Source: JAUVUV01 sp964548275 (lineage in GTDB: Bacteria > Gemmatimonadota > Glassbacteria > GWA2-58-10). From it: a stretch of DNA of 62,746 nt. Location of the stretch: NCBI GenBank assembly GCA_964548275.1, contig CAZJQI010000021.1:1-62746 (forward strand), read 5' to 3'. Positions 7,376-15,391 of this stretch are shown in pieces (position 1 is the stretch's first letter; every line of letters starts with the position of its first letter). The position numbers and the translations under genes were made by a program. The notes beneath the pieces are model-generated. The model did no database searches. It saw nothing but the letters and a program-made list of their open reading frames with translations, and was not told the DNA's origin.

Positions 7376-8419
7376 TTAAACCAGATGGGCGCGCCAGCCC
7401 CCGTCATCCTTATATTTCTCATCCAGGTAGTGAAGGGTCAGCTTGTTGGCGCTGGGAGCCAGCTTCTTGTTCCACTTGCGCATCTCCTCCTTGGTCATCG
7501 GCTCGTAGCTGGCCGCCATCTCGCAGGCACTGATCACGTGCTCCGGGGTGCTCATTCCCAGGATTATCCCGTGAACCGGCAGGCTGAATCCATACCGGAT
7601 CAGCTCTTTTGCCGGTGCCTTATCCGGCTCGTCAGCTTTCCGGATTAGACGGCGCTGGCCGGTGATCTTGAAAGCATAGGTCCCCACTTGCTGCTCCAAG
7701 GCCAACGGGATCGACAACTCCTCGAAGCTGCTTTCCGGAAGGGGCTCGAACTCGAAGATGAACGGTGTCTTGCTGGCATTGGCCGCTTGAAGGCTTACAT
7801 CGAAATCAAAATGTTCCAGCGCGGCTTTCATCGCCGGTGGATGATTGTGGCTGGAAACACCGATATAGCGAATCACACCCTCTTCCTTGAGCTTGACCAG
7901 GGTTTCCAGGGCACCGGTGACGAACATCATTTCGACTTCATCCATGTTTTTCAAAGCGTGGATCTGGGCTACGTCGAGATAATCCGTGCGAAATCTTTTC
8001 AGCGATCGTTCGAACTTTTTCATCACCTCGTCCGGCCCATCCTCCAGTTCGTATTTCGAACCCAGATAGACCTCGCTGCGATATGGTTCCAGAGCCTGGC
8101 CGAACCGGCTCTCGCTCTTGCCGTAGTTGGCACTGGAGTCGAAAAAATTGATCCCCTTGCGACGGGCCAAGTCGATCAGGGCCACCGCATCCTCATCCTT
8201 TTCCACCATCCCCAGGGCGCTCCCGCCGCCCATGGCCAGGATCGATGTCTCCATATCGGTTTTGCCCAGCCTCTTGCGCGGCACGATAGCCTCGCCCCTG
8301 CCGCACCCGCTCACACCGATCCCCGCCCCGATCGCCGCAGCCCCGGCGGCACTCACCTTGATAAACTCTCTCCGGTTCATTCGTCCGGTTATCCCTCTGT
8401 CCTCGCTTTTCATATCCAT
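7376..8419 (-). CDS. Tat-exported aldo/keto reductase
   Basis: About 347 residues from the ATG at 8419 (GGAG five bases before it); MNRREF at 8380 is an alternative start, and the longer frame to 8455 only reads into the shared leader repeat. The N-terminus carries a twin-arginine signal (NRREFIK, then a small-residue hydrophobic core ending in SGC, possibly a lipobox). The AKR barrel follows with the catalytic Asp and Tyr (FFDSSANYGKSESRFG), Lys (LGSKYEL) and His (VAQIHAL). Known: the family reduces aldehydes and ketones or oxidises sugars with NAD(P)H. Export of an NADP enzyme implies pre-bound cofactor, as for glucose-fructose oxidoreductase. It shares its leader with the Gfo/Idh gene upstream, so the two may act together on a sugar. 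Confidence 0.88.
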   Translation of the reverse strand: MDMKSEDRGITGRMNRREFIKVSAAGAAAIGAGIGVSGCGRGEAIVPRKRLGKTDMETSILAMGGGSALGMVEKDEDAVALIDLARRKGINFFDSSANYGKSESRFGQALEPYRSEVYLGSKYELEDGPDEVMKKFERSLKRFRTDYLDVAQIHALKNMDEVEMMFVTGALETLVKLKEEGVIRYIGVSSHNHPPAMKAALEHFDFDVSLQAANASKTPFIFEFEPLPESSFEELSIPLALEQQVGTYAFKITGQRRLIRKADEPDKAPAKELIRYGFSLPVHGIILGMSTPEHVISACEMAASYEPMTKEEMRKWNKKLAPSANKLTLHYLDEKYKDDGGWRAHLV

Positions 8420-8440
8420 CACTCCGCTCACGTTGAATAA

Positions 8441-8576
8441 ACCGATATTCCCCATATCAAAATTAATACGTGTAAAGTTAGTTTACTTATTCGATTCTGT
8501 ACAAATTCTATAGTCTTTCTCGTTCTAAATCAAGCGATTATTTATCGTCTTTGAGCTGTAATTCCCCCCGTCAAAT
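8441..8576 (-). repeat. 136-bp leader repeat, copy 1 (before the aldo/keto reductase)
   Basis: This stretch matches 10046-10181 with about four differences. On the minus strand it contains a promoter followed by an untranslated leader that runs into the reductase gene. It also holds a small palindrome, GTAAA-GTTAG-TTTAC at 8472-8486, placed just after the predicted transcription start, which could be an operator. Homology ends sharply on both sides. Confidence 0.85.
8505..8533 (-). promoter_or_regulatory. Sigma70-type promoter in leader copy 1
   Basis: On the minus strand, TTGATT (8533-8528), a 17-base spacer and TAGAAT (8510-8505) form a good -35/-10 pair. Transcription would start near 8498 and reach the reductase start codon after about 80 bases. 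Confidence 0.6.
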
Positions 8577-8652
8577 CGGGCGCAGACAATCTAATTGGAC
8601 AGGGACAGAGCTGATCCTCCTACCGGAAGATCAGCCCTTTCAGACCGCTGAT

Positions 8653-10005
8653 TCAGACTTTCTCCGGCACCGTATAGGGGTGGCGGTAGGGGTCGCGCAG
8701 GTAGCTGTTAGCCTCCTCATCGCCTCGAAAGGTCTCGGTGTCCGAGTCGAAGATAAGGGTGCGCCCCGTGCGGTAAGCGATGTTGCAAAGATGGCACATC
8801 GCCGTGGACAGGTGGCCCTCCAGCACATCGGCATTGAGCTTGCTCCGGTCGCGGGCCCGCACCGCATCGATAAAGTTAAAGAAATGCGGCTCGTCGTCGG
8901 TGCCCCGGACATTGAGAATGTCCTTCATCGCCTGCTCGGCATTCTTGCCGGTCATGCTCGGACCCGGCTCATTCTTGCGCCCGAAGAAGGTTTCCCACCT
9001 GCCCCCACCGATTCTCATCCAGCCCTCGGTGCCGTAATAAAGAGAACCCACGGCGACCCCGCTTTCCGAGTTGGTATAGAGGCCCCGCACCTCGAGCTGC
9101 ACGATTGTGCCGTCATCATACTCCATCACGGACATCTGGGTGTTAGGAGTCTCCTGGTCGGAGTCGAAAGCGTAGTAGCCTCCTATGCTCTGGATCTTGC
9201 GGGGCAAGTCGTAGCGCTGAAGGGCCCAGCGGGCCAGGTCCGTGCGATGAGGCCCGTTGTTGCCGGTCTCGCCGTTCCCGGTATCCCAGAACCAGTGCCA
9301 GTTATAGTGAAAACGATTGTCAATGAATGGCCGCCAGGGTGCGGGTCCCAGCCAGAGATCGTAATGCACACCCTCGGGCACGGGCTTCACCCGGCCCCGC
9401 CCAATGCTCTCGCGGGGTCGGAAGATCGGCAGGCGGATCATGTAGATCCGGCCGAGTTCGCCGCTGTGCAGGAAATCTACAGCCGAGTGGAAGAACGGGT
9501 CGCTGCGCCGCTGGATGCCGGTCTGCACGATCCGGTCATACTTCCGGGCCGCCTCAATTACCTTGCGGCCCTCCCAGATGTTATGGCTGATCGGCTTCTC
9601 CAGGTAGACATCCTTTCCCGCCTGGCAGGCCCAGACCGCGGCCGGAGAGTGCCAGTGGTTCTGGCTGGCAATCGAGATTACATCGATGTCCTTGCGCTCG
9701 CAGACCCTGCGGATGTCTATCTCGGTTTCCGGGGCGCTGCCCTGCTGCTCCTGGATATCCTTCACCCGCTCGGCGAACAGGTTCTCATCCGGATCGCAGA
9801 GTACCTTGACCTGCACATTGGGTATTTTTGTGAAGTTCCGGGCGTGCTCCCAGCCCCGGCTGCGGATGCCCATCACCGCCACATTGATCCTGTCATTCGG
9901 GCCGCTCCGGGCCCCTTGGCTGTTTAGCATTACGCCGGTCAGGGCCATCGAGGCGGCGGCTGTGCCCGTGCTCCTGATAAACTTCCTGCGGTTCATGGCT
10001 GACAT
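8653..10005 (-). CDS. Tat-exported Gfo/Idh/MocA-family oxidoreductase
   Basis: A 450-residue protein with a twin-arginine signal (MNRRKFIRS followed by an Ala-rich core). AAGGAG lies seven bases before the ATG. The Rossmann domain starts near residue 37 (INVAVMGIRSRGWEH) and continues through VLCDPDE. The family's EKPISHN motif carries the conserved Lys. The C-terminal substrate domain contains repeated Trp/His segments (HYNWHWFWDTGNGETGN). Known: these NAD(P)-dependent dehydrogenases act on sugars or cyclitols; Tat-exported versions are common in polysaccharide-degrading uncultured bacteria. It is transcribed in the same direction as the aldo/keto reductase, and both have the same leader repeat, so co-regulation is likely. 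Its substrate cannot be told from sequence. Confidence 0.9.
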   Translation of the reverse strand: MSAMNRRKFIRSTGTAAASMALTGVMLNSQGARSGPNDRINVAVMGIRSRGWEHARNFTKIPNVQVKVLCDPDENLFAERVKDIQEQQGSAPETEIDIRRVCERKDIDVISIASQNHWHSPAAVWACQAGKDVYLEKPISHNIWEGRKVIEAARKYDRIVQTGIQRRSDPFFHSAVDFLHSGELGRIYMIRLPIFRPRESIGRGRVKPVPEGVHYDLWLGPAPWRPFIDNRFHYNWHWFWDTGNGETGNNGPHRTDLARWALQRYDLPRKIQSIGGYYAFDSDQETPNTQMSVMEYDDGTIVQLEVRGLYTNSESGVAVGSLYYGTEGWMRIGGGRWETFFGRKNEPGPSMTGKNAEQAMKDILNVRGTDDEPHFFNFIDAVRARDRSKLNADVLEGHLSTAMCHLCNIAYRTGRTLIFDSDTETFRGDEEANSYLRDPYRHPYTVPEKV

Positions 10006-10045
10006 TACCGGCTCCTTTCGTTGAATGGGGTGATGATCACATTAT

Positions 10046-10181
10046 ACCGATATTCCCCATATCAAAATTAATACGTGTAAAGTTAGTTTACTTATTTGAT
10101 TCTGTACGAATTCTATAGTCTTTCTCGTTCTAAATCAAGCGATTATTTATCGTCTTTGAGCTGTAATTTCTCCCGTCAAAT
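10046..10181 (-). repeat. 136-bp leader repeat, copy 2 (before the Gfo/Idh gene)
   Basis: It is about 97% identical to 8441-8576 and lies in the same direction, 40 bases before the Gfo/Idh start codon. Its far end stops eight bases from the stop codon of the IS256-type transposase fragment, so it may have been brought in, or bounded, by that element. Confidence 0.85.
10110..10138 (-). promoter_or_regulatory. Sigma70-type promoter in leader copy 2
   Basis: The same TTGATT, 17-base spacer and TAGAAT arrangement as in copy 1, at 10138-10133 and 10115-10110 on the minus strand. Predicted start near 10103, about 100 bases before the Gfo/Idh gene. Confidence 0.6.
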
Positions 10182-10188
10182 GGTAATG

Positions 10189-10530
10189 TCAACCTGATTG
10201 TGGAAATTCTTTTAAAGGTTCCTTATTCCAGCTTTGGTTCAGGTTTTTGGTAACTCCATAGAAGATACGGTTAGCACTGTCTGCGTTGGGGAACAGGTTC
10301 ATCGGCCTGGTCCGACTGCGAACTTCTCTAAAGGCGCGTTCAAAGATGTTAGTGGTACGGATAGACTTCCACATTGATCTATCGAAGTCGTAATACCGGA
10401 GACATTCAGCCAGGTTCTTTTCCATGCAGCGCACAGCTGCCTCAGCTTCACCGCGAAATCGGCGAAATACTTGAAAGAGAGGATGAATCTTAATCCAACT
10501 TGAGAACTGGTATTCTGCTACTATCATCAA
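10189..10530 (-). pseudogene. IS256 (mutator)-family transposase, C-terminal fragment
   Basis: About 95 residues match the end of IS256-type transposases: a HPLFQVF start of homology, then W-x-SIRTTNIFERAFREVRSRTRPM, FPNADSANRIFYG and a Trp near the end. Known: the RTTN-x-x-ER block belongs to the DDE catalytic domain of mutator-type transposases. The N-terminal two-thirds, with the catalytic Asp residues, are missing, and the 5' end runs directly into the RusA remnant on the opposite strand, so this is a dead fragment. Terminal inverted repeats were not found. Confidence 0.85.
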
Positions 10531-10688
10531 AGCGAACCGATATTGACAGCATATGCAAGCTCTGCGCTGATGCTCTTAATGGTATCGGATACCATGATGA
10601 TGCACAGATTGTAGCTCTTCGTATCATTAAAAAGTACGGCGAGAGTGATGAAATAAAAATTACATTAAATTCCCTTAATCTTGAATAA
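10517..10688 (+). pseudogene. RusA resolvase, C-terminal fragment (second copy)
   Basis: The frame reads KRTDIDS, CKLCADALNGIGYHDDAQI and KYGESDEIKITL, the same block as residues 88-133 of the intact RusA at 5726-6145. Many third-position changes show the copies diverged rather than arising by very recent duplication. The N-terminal half is lost where the IS256 fragment begins. It ends at TAA 10686-10688, overlapping the degraded end of a permease fragment on the other strand. Confidence 0.8.
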
Positions 10689-10985
10689 TTGTACAATGAC
10701 TATTGAGAGTTCAAATGATAATTCGATAGGTTTGTAGTAGGACTGTTTCTTTCTATCTTGGCCCCCTGGGATTGTCAGACAGAGTTTAGTGTAGTGCAAG
10801 GGGCTATCCGATTCCTGGCTTGAGGTTGGCTGGAGAATCTCGTAGTTCTCCAACCTGAGCTGGTAGTCGCGGTACATCACGAAAATGCTGGTAAGCACCA
10901 GAATTACAGATAAGAGCGTGATTATTAAGAATTTGAAGCTGTGGATGTTTTCCAGGATTTTTTTTTTGATTACTGTATTGATCAT
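10665..10985 (-). pseudogene. ABC-2 permease type 1, N-terminal fragment
   Basis: The first 55 residues (IKKKILENIHSFKF, a membrane segment, MYRDYQLRLENYEILQP) are nearly identical to the start of the type 1 permease at 12625-13896. After about position 10815 the frame has no further similarity and runs into the RusA remnant. This is the last member of the permease array in the direction of transcription, cut off by the arrival of phage/IS DNA. It starts four bases after the previous gene, so it once formed part of the next type 1/type 2 pair. Confidence 0.8.
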
Positions 10986-10988
10986 TCT

Positions 10989-12422
10989 CTATCTCACATC
11001 ATACCGGATAAATCCCACGAACGCCCCGGCGAATAACACCACGTTAAAGAAAAGTAACACTCCCCAGTAGGGCAGCACTGCAGCCAACCGGTCTTTGAGA
11101 GGCTCCTCCCTGTAGCTGAAACGGGGCCGGTCGCTCAGATCGATAAAGGAGTTCGAGTTGAAAGTCGGGTCTTTCAGGGTGGCATCTTTGACTTTTCCAT
11201 CGAGATAATCATGAAAATTTCTTTCATACTCCCCGCTTACCCGCCCGAAATAGTCCAGGCTGCGCAGACCTGTTCCGGATAAATCCGTTGCTACATAAAC
11301 GAAATTAGCATAAGGTGAAATGCAGGCCAGGTTCTTGGCCAATCTGGACTGTCTTTCAGCTTTCAAGTTTAACTCCTGCCGGATTTTTTTAGCTTTTTCT
11401 CCCTGAATCCGGTTGGCCTCACCCCACGCCTTCTCGAATTCCTTGCGATAGGCCTCGTGCATGGCCTTGAATTGCGGATCGGCAGCCACCCGCTGGCGCA
11501 CCTCATCCTTGGACATGGCCTGGTATTCGGTGAAGACCTGACCGTATTGCTGTTCATATTTTTGGGTTACCACTCTGGAGAGCCTGCGGCCTATCTCGTC
11601 TCGTTCCACCTGTGTCAGATGGAATATTTCCTTTTCAATCTTACTGACCGAGGGAACACGATACAGTTGAGCAGCCACATACGGACTCAGGTTGGGAAGC
11701 ACCAGGATCAGCAAAACCCAGAGGAAAAGAGAACTCAGGATTGAAACGGAGGAATACTTGGAAAAAGCCGATACCAGAAGCCCGAGGAGATAGAACAGCG
11801 AGATGAAAGTAACAGAAGCCAATATTAGGAAAAAGAAGGAAGCCCAGGTGGAACCGTCCCACTGAAGGTCGGGCTGTAACGTGATATAGAGACCTCCGGC
11901 CAGGATGGAGAAAATGAACGGGAGCAGCAGGCTCACAGTGCCGCCGATCCATTTCCCCACCAGGATTTTGGCTCTCGAAAGAGAGTTGGAGGCAATCAGT
12001 CTCAGGGTGCCGGCCTCCCGCTCCCCTGCCACGGCATCGTATGAGAACAGAACGGCCAGCAGGCTCATGATTATGGTCACTATAAAGAGCAGGTCCAGGG
12101 GTGGAAAAACGGCCTGAAGGGGGTTGTCGTCAAAAGAGCCGAGGTCGGCATCCCTGGGTATGCCGATAACCAACGGCCGGAAAGTTTCAGGCGGCTTCTG
12201 GGGGCGGATCACCGGATTCAGACGGTTAGTGTGTGCATACTTGCTTAGGAAATCATCCTGCATTGACAGGCGAATGTTGTAGTCCTTGAGTTCCTGCCGG
12301 TAGTCGTGAGTCAGAATCATCACGCAGGAGACTGTCAAAATCACACATAATATAAAACCAACCACGAATCGCAGGTTAAGCAGGTTATCAAAAATTTCCT
12401 TGGAGATAATCGTCCGCAGCAT
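10989..12422 (-). CDS. ABC-2 permease, type 2 (DUF3526-like), array member 9
   Basis: A 477-residue membrane protein. Layout: first membrane segment about 20-38 (after MLRTIISKEIFDNLLNLRF); outer loop to about 115; a second membrane segment; the cytoplasmic coupling motif AGEREAGTLRL; three membrane segments; a large outer domain of about 200 residues containing the DUF3526-like block ISPYANFVYVATDLSGTG; and a last membrane segment ending FIRYDVR. Known: ABC-2 permeases need a separate ATPase, and ABC-2 exporters act as dimers. Closest relative in the window is 13899-15359. No ATPase gene is adjacent; 25695-26411 is the candidate. A dispersed hairpin repeat lies in the 202 bases before it. 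Substrate unknown. Confidence 0.88.
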   Translation of the reverse strand: MLRTIISKEIFDNLLNLRFVVGFILCVILTVSCVMILTHDYRQELKDYNIRLSMQDDFLSKYAHTNRLNPVIRPQKPPETFRPLVIGIPRDADLGSFDDNPLQAVFPPLDLLFIVTIIMSLLAVLFSYDAVAGEREAGTLRLIASNSLSRAKILVGKWIGGTVSLLLPFIFSILAGGLYITLQPDLQWDGSTWASFFFLILASVTFISLFYLLGLLVSAFSKYSSVSILSSLFLWVLLILVLPNLSPYVAAQLYRVPSVSKIEKEIFHLTQVERDEIGRRLSRVVTQKYEQQYGQVFTEYQAMSKDEVRQRVAADPQFKAMHEAYRKEFEKAWGEANRIQGEKAKKIRQELNLKAERQSRLAKNLACISPYANFVYVATDLSGTGLRSLDYFGRVSGEYERNFHDYLDGKVKDATLKDPTFNSNSFIDLSDRPRFSYREEPLKDRLAAVLPYWGVLLFFNVVLFAGAFVGFIRYDVR

Positions 12423-12460
12423 TGTTTTTCTCCTTAAAATAAATTTTTTCAGATTTTTTC

Positions 12461-12586
12461 CTGCTCCGAAAATAATAGACCAAAGGTACGTTATTCCATG
12501 GTTTCGGTAAAAACCACCCGTAGGGGCGCACGGCCGCGCGCCCCTACAGAAAACAAAACATTTTCATTGTTTCCGGGTGAGCCGGC
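12461..12586 (+). repeat. Dispersed hairpin repeat, copy A
   Basis: It starts CTGCTCCGAAAATAATAG and contains a perfect 10-bp GC-rich stem (GTAGGGGCGC at 12520-12529 with 12538-12547), then an AT-rich flank. The same order occurs inverted at 25487-25615 and, with a different hairpin, at 43169-43345. It lies between two permease genes. Confidence 0.85.
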
Positions 12587-12624
12587 AGGCCCATGACGAC
12601 TGACTTAGATATTTAAAGGCAAAG

Positions 12625-13896
12625 TTACCGCACGTCGTAACGCAGGAAAGCCACGTATGCGGCAGAAAAAGCGACAACATTGAACAGGATCAGCACTGCC
12701 AGGTTGCTGAGACCCTCTGCATTCAGGACCTCTCTTACCGAAGTCCGCTGATAGGAAAATGCCGGGAAATCGCCCTGAATGTTACCGGCCGAATCAACCG
12801 GTTTGTCCCAGATGAGATTTTTGTACTGCAATACCGCCTGCTTGAGCCTTCGCTCCTCCAGCAGACCGGTGCCTGCAAGGTCGGTCGACAGGAAAGTGAA
12901 AGCTGCGGTGGGTGAAAATCTCGTGATATCCTTGGTGGCTGTCACCAGGCGGTTGAACCGGCCGCGGTAGTCTGCGATCAGCCTGTCGTTTTCCGAATTG
13001 ATCGTGCTTGTAACCTTCTTTATAGCTTCTTGAAAATCTTCCCGGCTTCTCAGCCCCATATTAGTCATCTCAAAAACTTCCTTGATCCAGATCTGCTGCC
13101 TTCTTACCTCGAGCCTGTGAACCGAGGGGATCTCTACAAGCTGGCGGGCCAGGATGTTTCCCAAATTTGGAATGACAAATATCAGGATCGCCCAGAGAAA
13201 CAGGGAAATGACAAGCGAGGAGGCTGACCTATGGCTGATAGAGGATATAAAAAGCCCCAGAGAGAAAAAGACAGCCAGATAAAACAGCGTGCCAAGCAGA
13301 AAAAGTCCCAGCCTGAGCCAGTCTTCACCGCTCATCTGCACCATGGGAGACACGGTCACCAGGATAACTCCCAGGAGCACGGCCACCAGAAAAGGGACAA
13401 CCAGACTGGCGAATCCGCCGATCCATTTGCCGGTCAGCAGAATCGCTCGTCCGAGTCTGTTGCTCAGCACCAGCCCCAGTGTGCCGGCCTCCTTTTCCCC
13501 GCTCACAGCGCTGAAAGCGAAAAGCATGGCGCACAGAGCCATCACCACCTTGATCACGTACAGCAGGTCAGGAGTGGTGAACAGCCGGAATATCTTGTTT
13601 ACTGACTGCTGCTTGCTGCCCACCATAATCTGGCCCCCGAATTTCACTTCGTAGGAGCGGCCCATGTTTTCATCCAGGCCCTTGGCGAAAATGGAAAGCG
13701 GCGTGGGTTGGATAATTGCCACGGGCTGGCTGGAGTCGGGCCGCAGAACCTCGTAGTTCTCGACCCGGAGCTGGTAGTCGCGGTACATCACGAAAATGCT
13801 GGTGAGCACCAGAATTACCGATAAAAGCGTGATTACTACAAACTTGAAGCTGTGGATGTTCTCCAGGATTTCTTTTTTTACCACTGTGCCTATCAT
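12625..13896 (-). CDS. ABC-2 permease, type 1 (DUF3526-like), array member 8
   Basis: A 423-residue permease of the short type 1 (start IGTVVKKEILENIHSFKF). It has a first membrane segment, MYRDYQLRVENYEVL, the outer-loop motif PLSIFAKGLDENMG, the coupling motif SGEKEAGTLGLVLSN, four membrane segments, the SPTAAFTFLSTDLAGTG block in the second outer domain, and the C-terminal FLRYDVR. Its second outer domain is shorter than in types 2-4. It lies two bases after the type 2 gene 13899-15359 in transcription order, so the two are probably coupled. It is a close paralogue of 15392-16618 and of the fragment at 10665-10985. Confidence 0.88.
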   Translation of the reverse strand: MIGTVVKKEILENIHSFKFVVITLLSVILVLTSIFVMYRDYQLRVENYEVLRPDSSQPVAIIQPTPLSIFAKGLDENMGRSYEVKFGGQIMVGSKQQSVNKIFRLFTTPDLLYVIKVVMALCAMLFAFSAVSGEKEAGTLGLVLSNRLGRAILLTGKWIGGFASLVVPFLVAVLLGVILVTVSPMVQMSGEDWLRLGLFLLGTLFYLAVFFSLGLFISSISHRSASSLVISLFLWAILIFVIPNLGNILARQLVEIPSVHRLEVRRQQIWIKEVFEMTNMGLRSREDFQEAIKKVTSTINSENDRLIADYRGRFNRLVTATKDITRFSPTAAFTFLSTDLAGTGLLEERRLKQAVLQYKNLIWDKPVDSAGNIQGDFPAFSYQRTSVREVLNAEGLSNLAVLILFNVVAFSAAYVAFLRYDVR

Positions 13897-13898
13897 GT

Positions 13899-15359
13899 TT
13901 ACCTCACGTCATAATGGATAAATCCAACAAATGCTATCGCGAAAAACAGCACTCCGTAGAGCAACATTACACCGAGGTACGGCAGTGAGACTGATATACG
14001 GGCTGGCAAGGGTTCTTCCTCGTAACTGAAACGGGGCCGGCCGCTGATATCGAGAGGATTGTCCTTGATGTTTCTCCAATCCGAAATACGCTTACTGTTT
14101 TTCTCGGCTCTCTTTTCCTGACTGAACTTACCGGCCAGGTTATAGTATTCCGAAGTGGCCCGTTTGATGTTTTCTCTGCTGCGCATTCCGGTTCCGGCAA
14201 GATCCGCGGAGAGGTAGATGTAGTCGGCGAACGGAGAGATTGCGGCGATGTTCTTGGCCACCTCGGTCTGGCGCTCTCCCTCGATTTTCAGCTCCGCTCG
14301 TATCTTGCCAAAGTTCTCCCTTAACGGCTCCATAACCTTACTGCCAATCGCCCGGTACTCCTGGCGGTATTCCAAGCCCATCTCTTTTATATCCGAGTCC
14401 GGCGCTTCCATTCCGGTCCTTTCCAGTCTATCAGCTCTTGGAATCGCGATGTACTCCCGGAACAGGTCTCCGTATTCCTGCTCGTATTTCCGGTCGAGTT
14501 CGGCATAAAGCTCATCCATTTGCTTTTTAATCTCGCCGCCTTCCTCAATCCCTTTCATATACTTGTTGTACTCTTTTTCCACTTTCTTAAGCGACTCAAT
14601 CGGGTAGAGTTCTGTGGATACGTATGGCCCCAGGTTGGGGATTACCAGCACGATAATAACCCAGAGCAGAATCGCTGTGAGAATGGAGACGGACGAGGAT
14701 TTAGAGAGCGCCGAAACCATCATGCCCAGCAGATAGAACAGGGAGATAAACAGCATCGAGGCCACGGTCAGCGCTCCGAACGCCGCCCAGTCCACCGGTT
14801 GCCACATCACGCCCGGATCCAGCGCGATATAGATCGCGGCGCACAGAATAGAGATGAGAAACGGGATAAGCAGGCTGGCGGTGCCGCCCAGCAATTTTCC
14901 GAATAAAACAGTGGCCCTGGACAAAGAGTTCGAGCAGACTAGCTTCAGGGTGCCGTTCTCCTTTTCCCCGCAGATTGAATCGTAGGAAAACAGCAGGCCC
15001 AGCAGGCTCAGAATGATCGAGACTATGAACACGAGATCAATAAACGGGAACATTTGCGGTACAAAGTTCGCATCGAAAGTGTCATAGCTGTCCGCGGTAA
15101 GGCCTGTTGCAACCAGGCTGAGGGCTGCGGGCTTCAGCAGCGGCCGCTCGTTGAAGAAAGGGCTGATAGGCCCGTACTTCTCGATATTTTCCTCCTGCAG
15201 CCGGACATCGGTATGGTAGTCCTGTGTTCGCTGGCTGTGAGCCTGCACCTGGAACATCACGCTGGCCACGGTCAGCAGCACGGACACCAGCAAACCGACA
15301 GAGAACCGCAGGTTAAGCAGGTTGTCGAAAAATTCCTTTATAATTATCGAGCGGAGCAT
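13899..15359 (-). CDS. ABC-2 permease, type 2 (DUF3526-like), array member 7
   Basis: A 486-residue paralogue of 10989-12422. The start MLRSIIIKEFFDNLLNLRF, the outer-loop block MFPFIDLVFIVSI, the coupling motif CGEKENGTLKLVCSN and the block ISPFADYIYLSADLAGTG are shared with it. The second outer domain has a long charged, helical stretch (EKEYNKYMKGIEEGGEIKK) that differs from the paralogue, so substrate or partner contacts may differ there. C-terminus FIHYDVR. It follows the type 1 gene 15392-16618 by 32 bases and leads into the next type 1 gene by two bases, continuing the alternating order. Confidence 0.88.
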   Translation of the reverse strand: MLRSIIIKEFFDNLLNLRFSVGLLVSVLLTVASVMFQVQAHSQRTQDYHTDVRLQEENIEKYGPISPFFNERPLLKPAALSLVATGLTADSYDTFDANFVPQMFPFIDLVFIVSIILSLLGLLFSYDSICGEKENGTLKLVCSNSLSRATVLFGKLLGGTASLLIPFLISILCAAIYIALDPGVMWQPVDWAAFGALTVASMLFISLFYLLGMMVSALSKSSSVSILTAILLWVIIVLVIPNLGPYVSTELYPIESLKKVEKEYNKYMKGIEEGGEIKKQMDELYAELDRKYEQEYGDLFREYIAIPRADRLERTGMEAPDSDIKEMGLEYRQEYRAIGSKVMEPLRENFGKIRAELKIEGERQTEVAKNIAAISPFADYIYLSADLAGTGMRSRENIKRATSEYYNLAGKFSQEKRAEKNSKRISDWRNIKDNPLDISGRPRFSYEEEPLPARISVSLPYLGVMLLYGVLFFAIAFVGFIHYDVR

Positions 15360-15391
15360 TGACGTGATCTCCCGAATAGATTCAAAGATTA

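Noticed and set aside
8420..8455. Longer start of the aldo/keto reductase
   Set aside because: The extra codons lie partly in the shared leader repeat, which is non-coding before the Gfo/Idh gene, and the ATG at 8419 has its own GGAG.
8585..8652. GCTGATC/GATCAGC hairpin after the Gfo/Idh gene as a terminator
   Set aside because: No T run follows on the minus strand and the loop is long.
8551..9927. 458-residue plus-strand frame opposite the Gfo/Idh gene
   Set aside because: It is the antisense shadow of a clear Gfo/Idh/MocA gene and has no family pattern or ribosome site.
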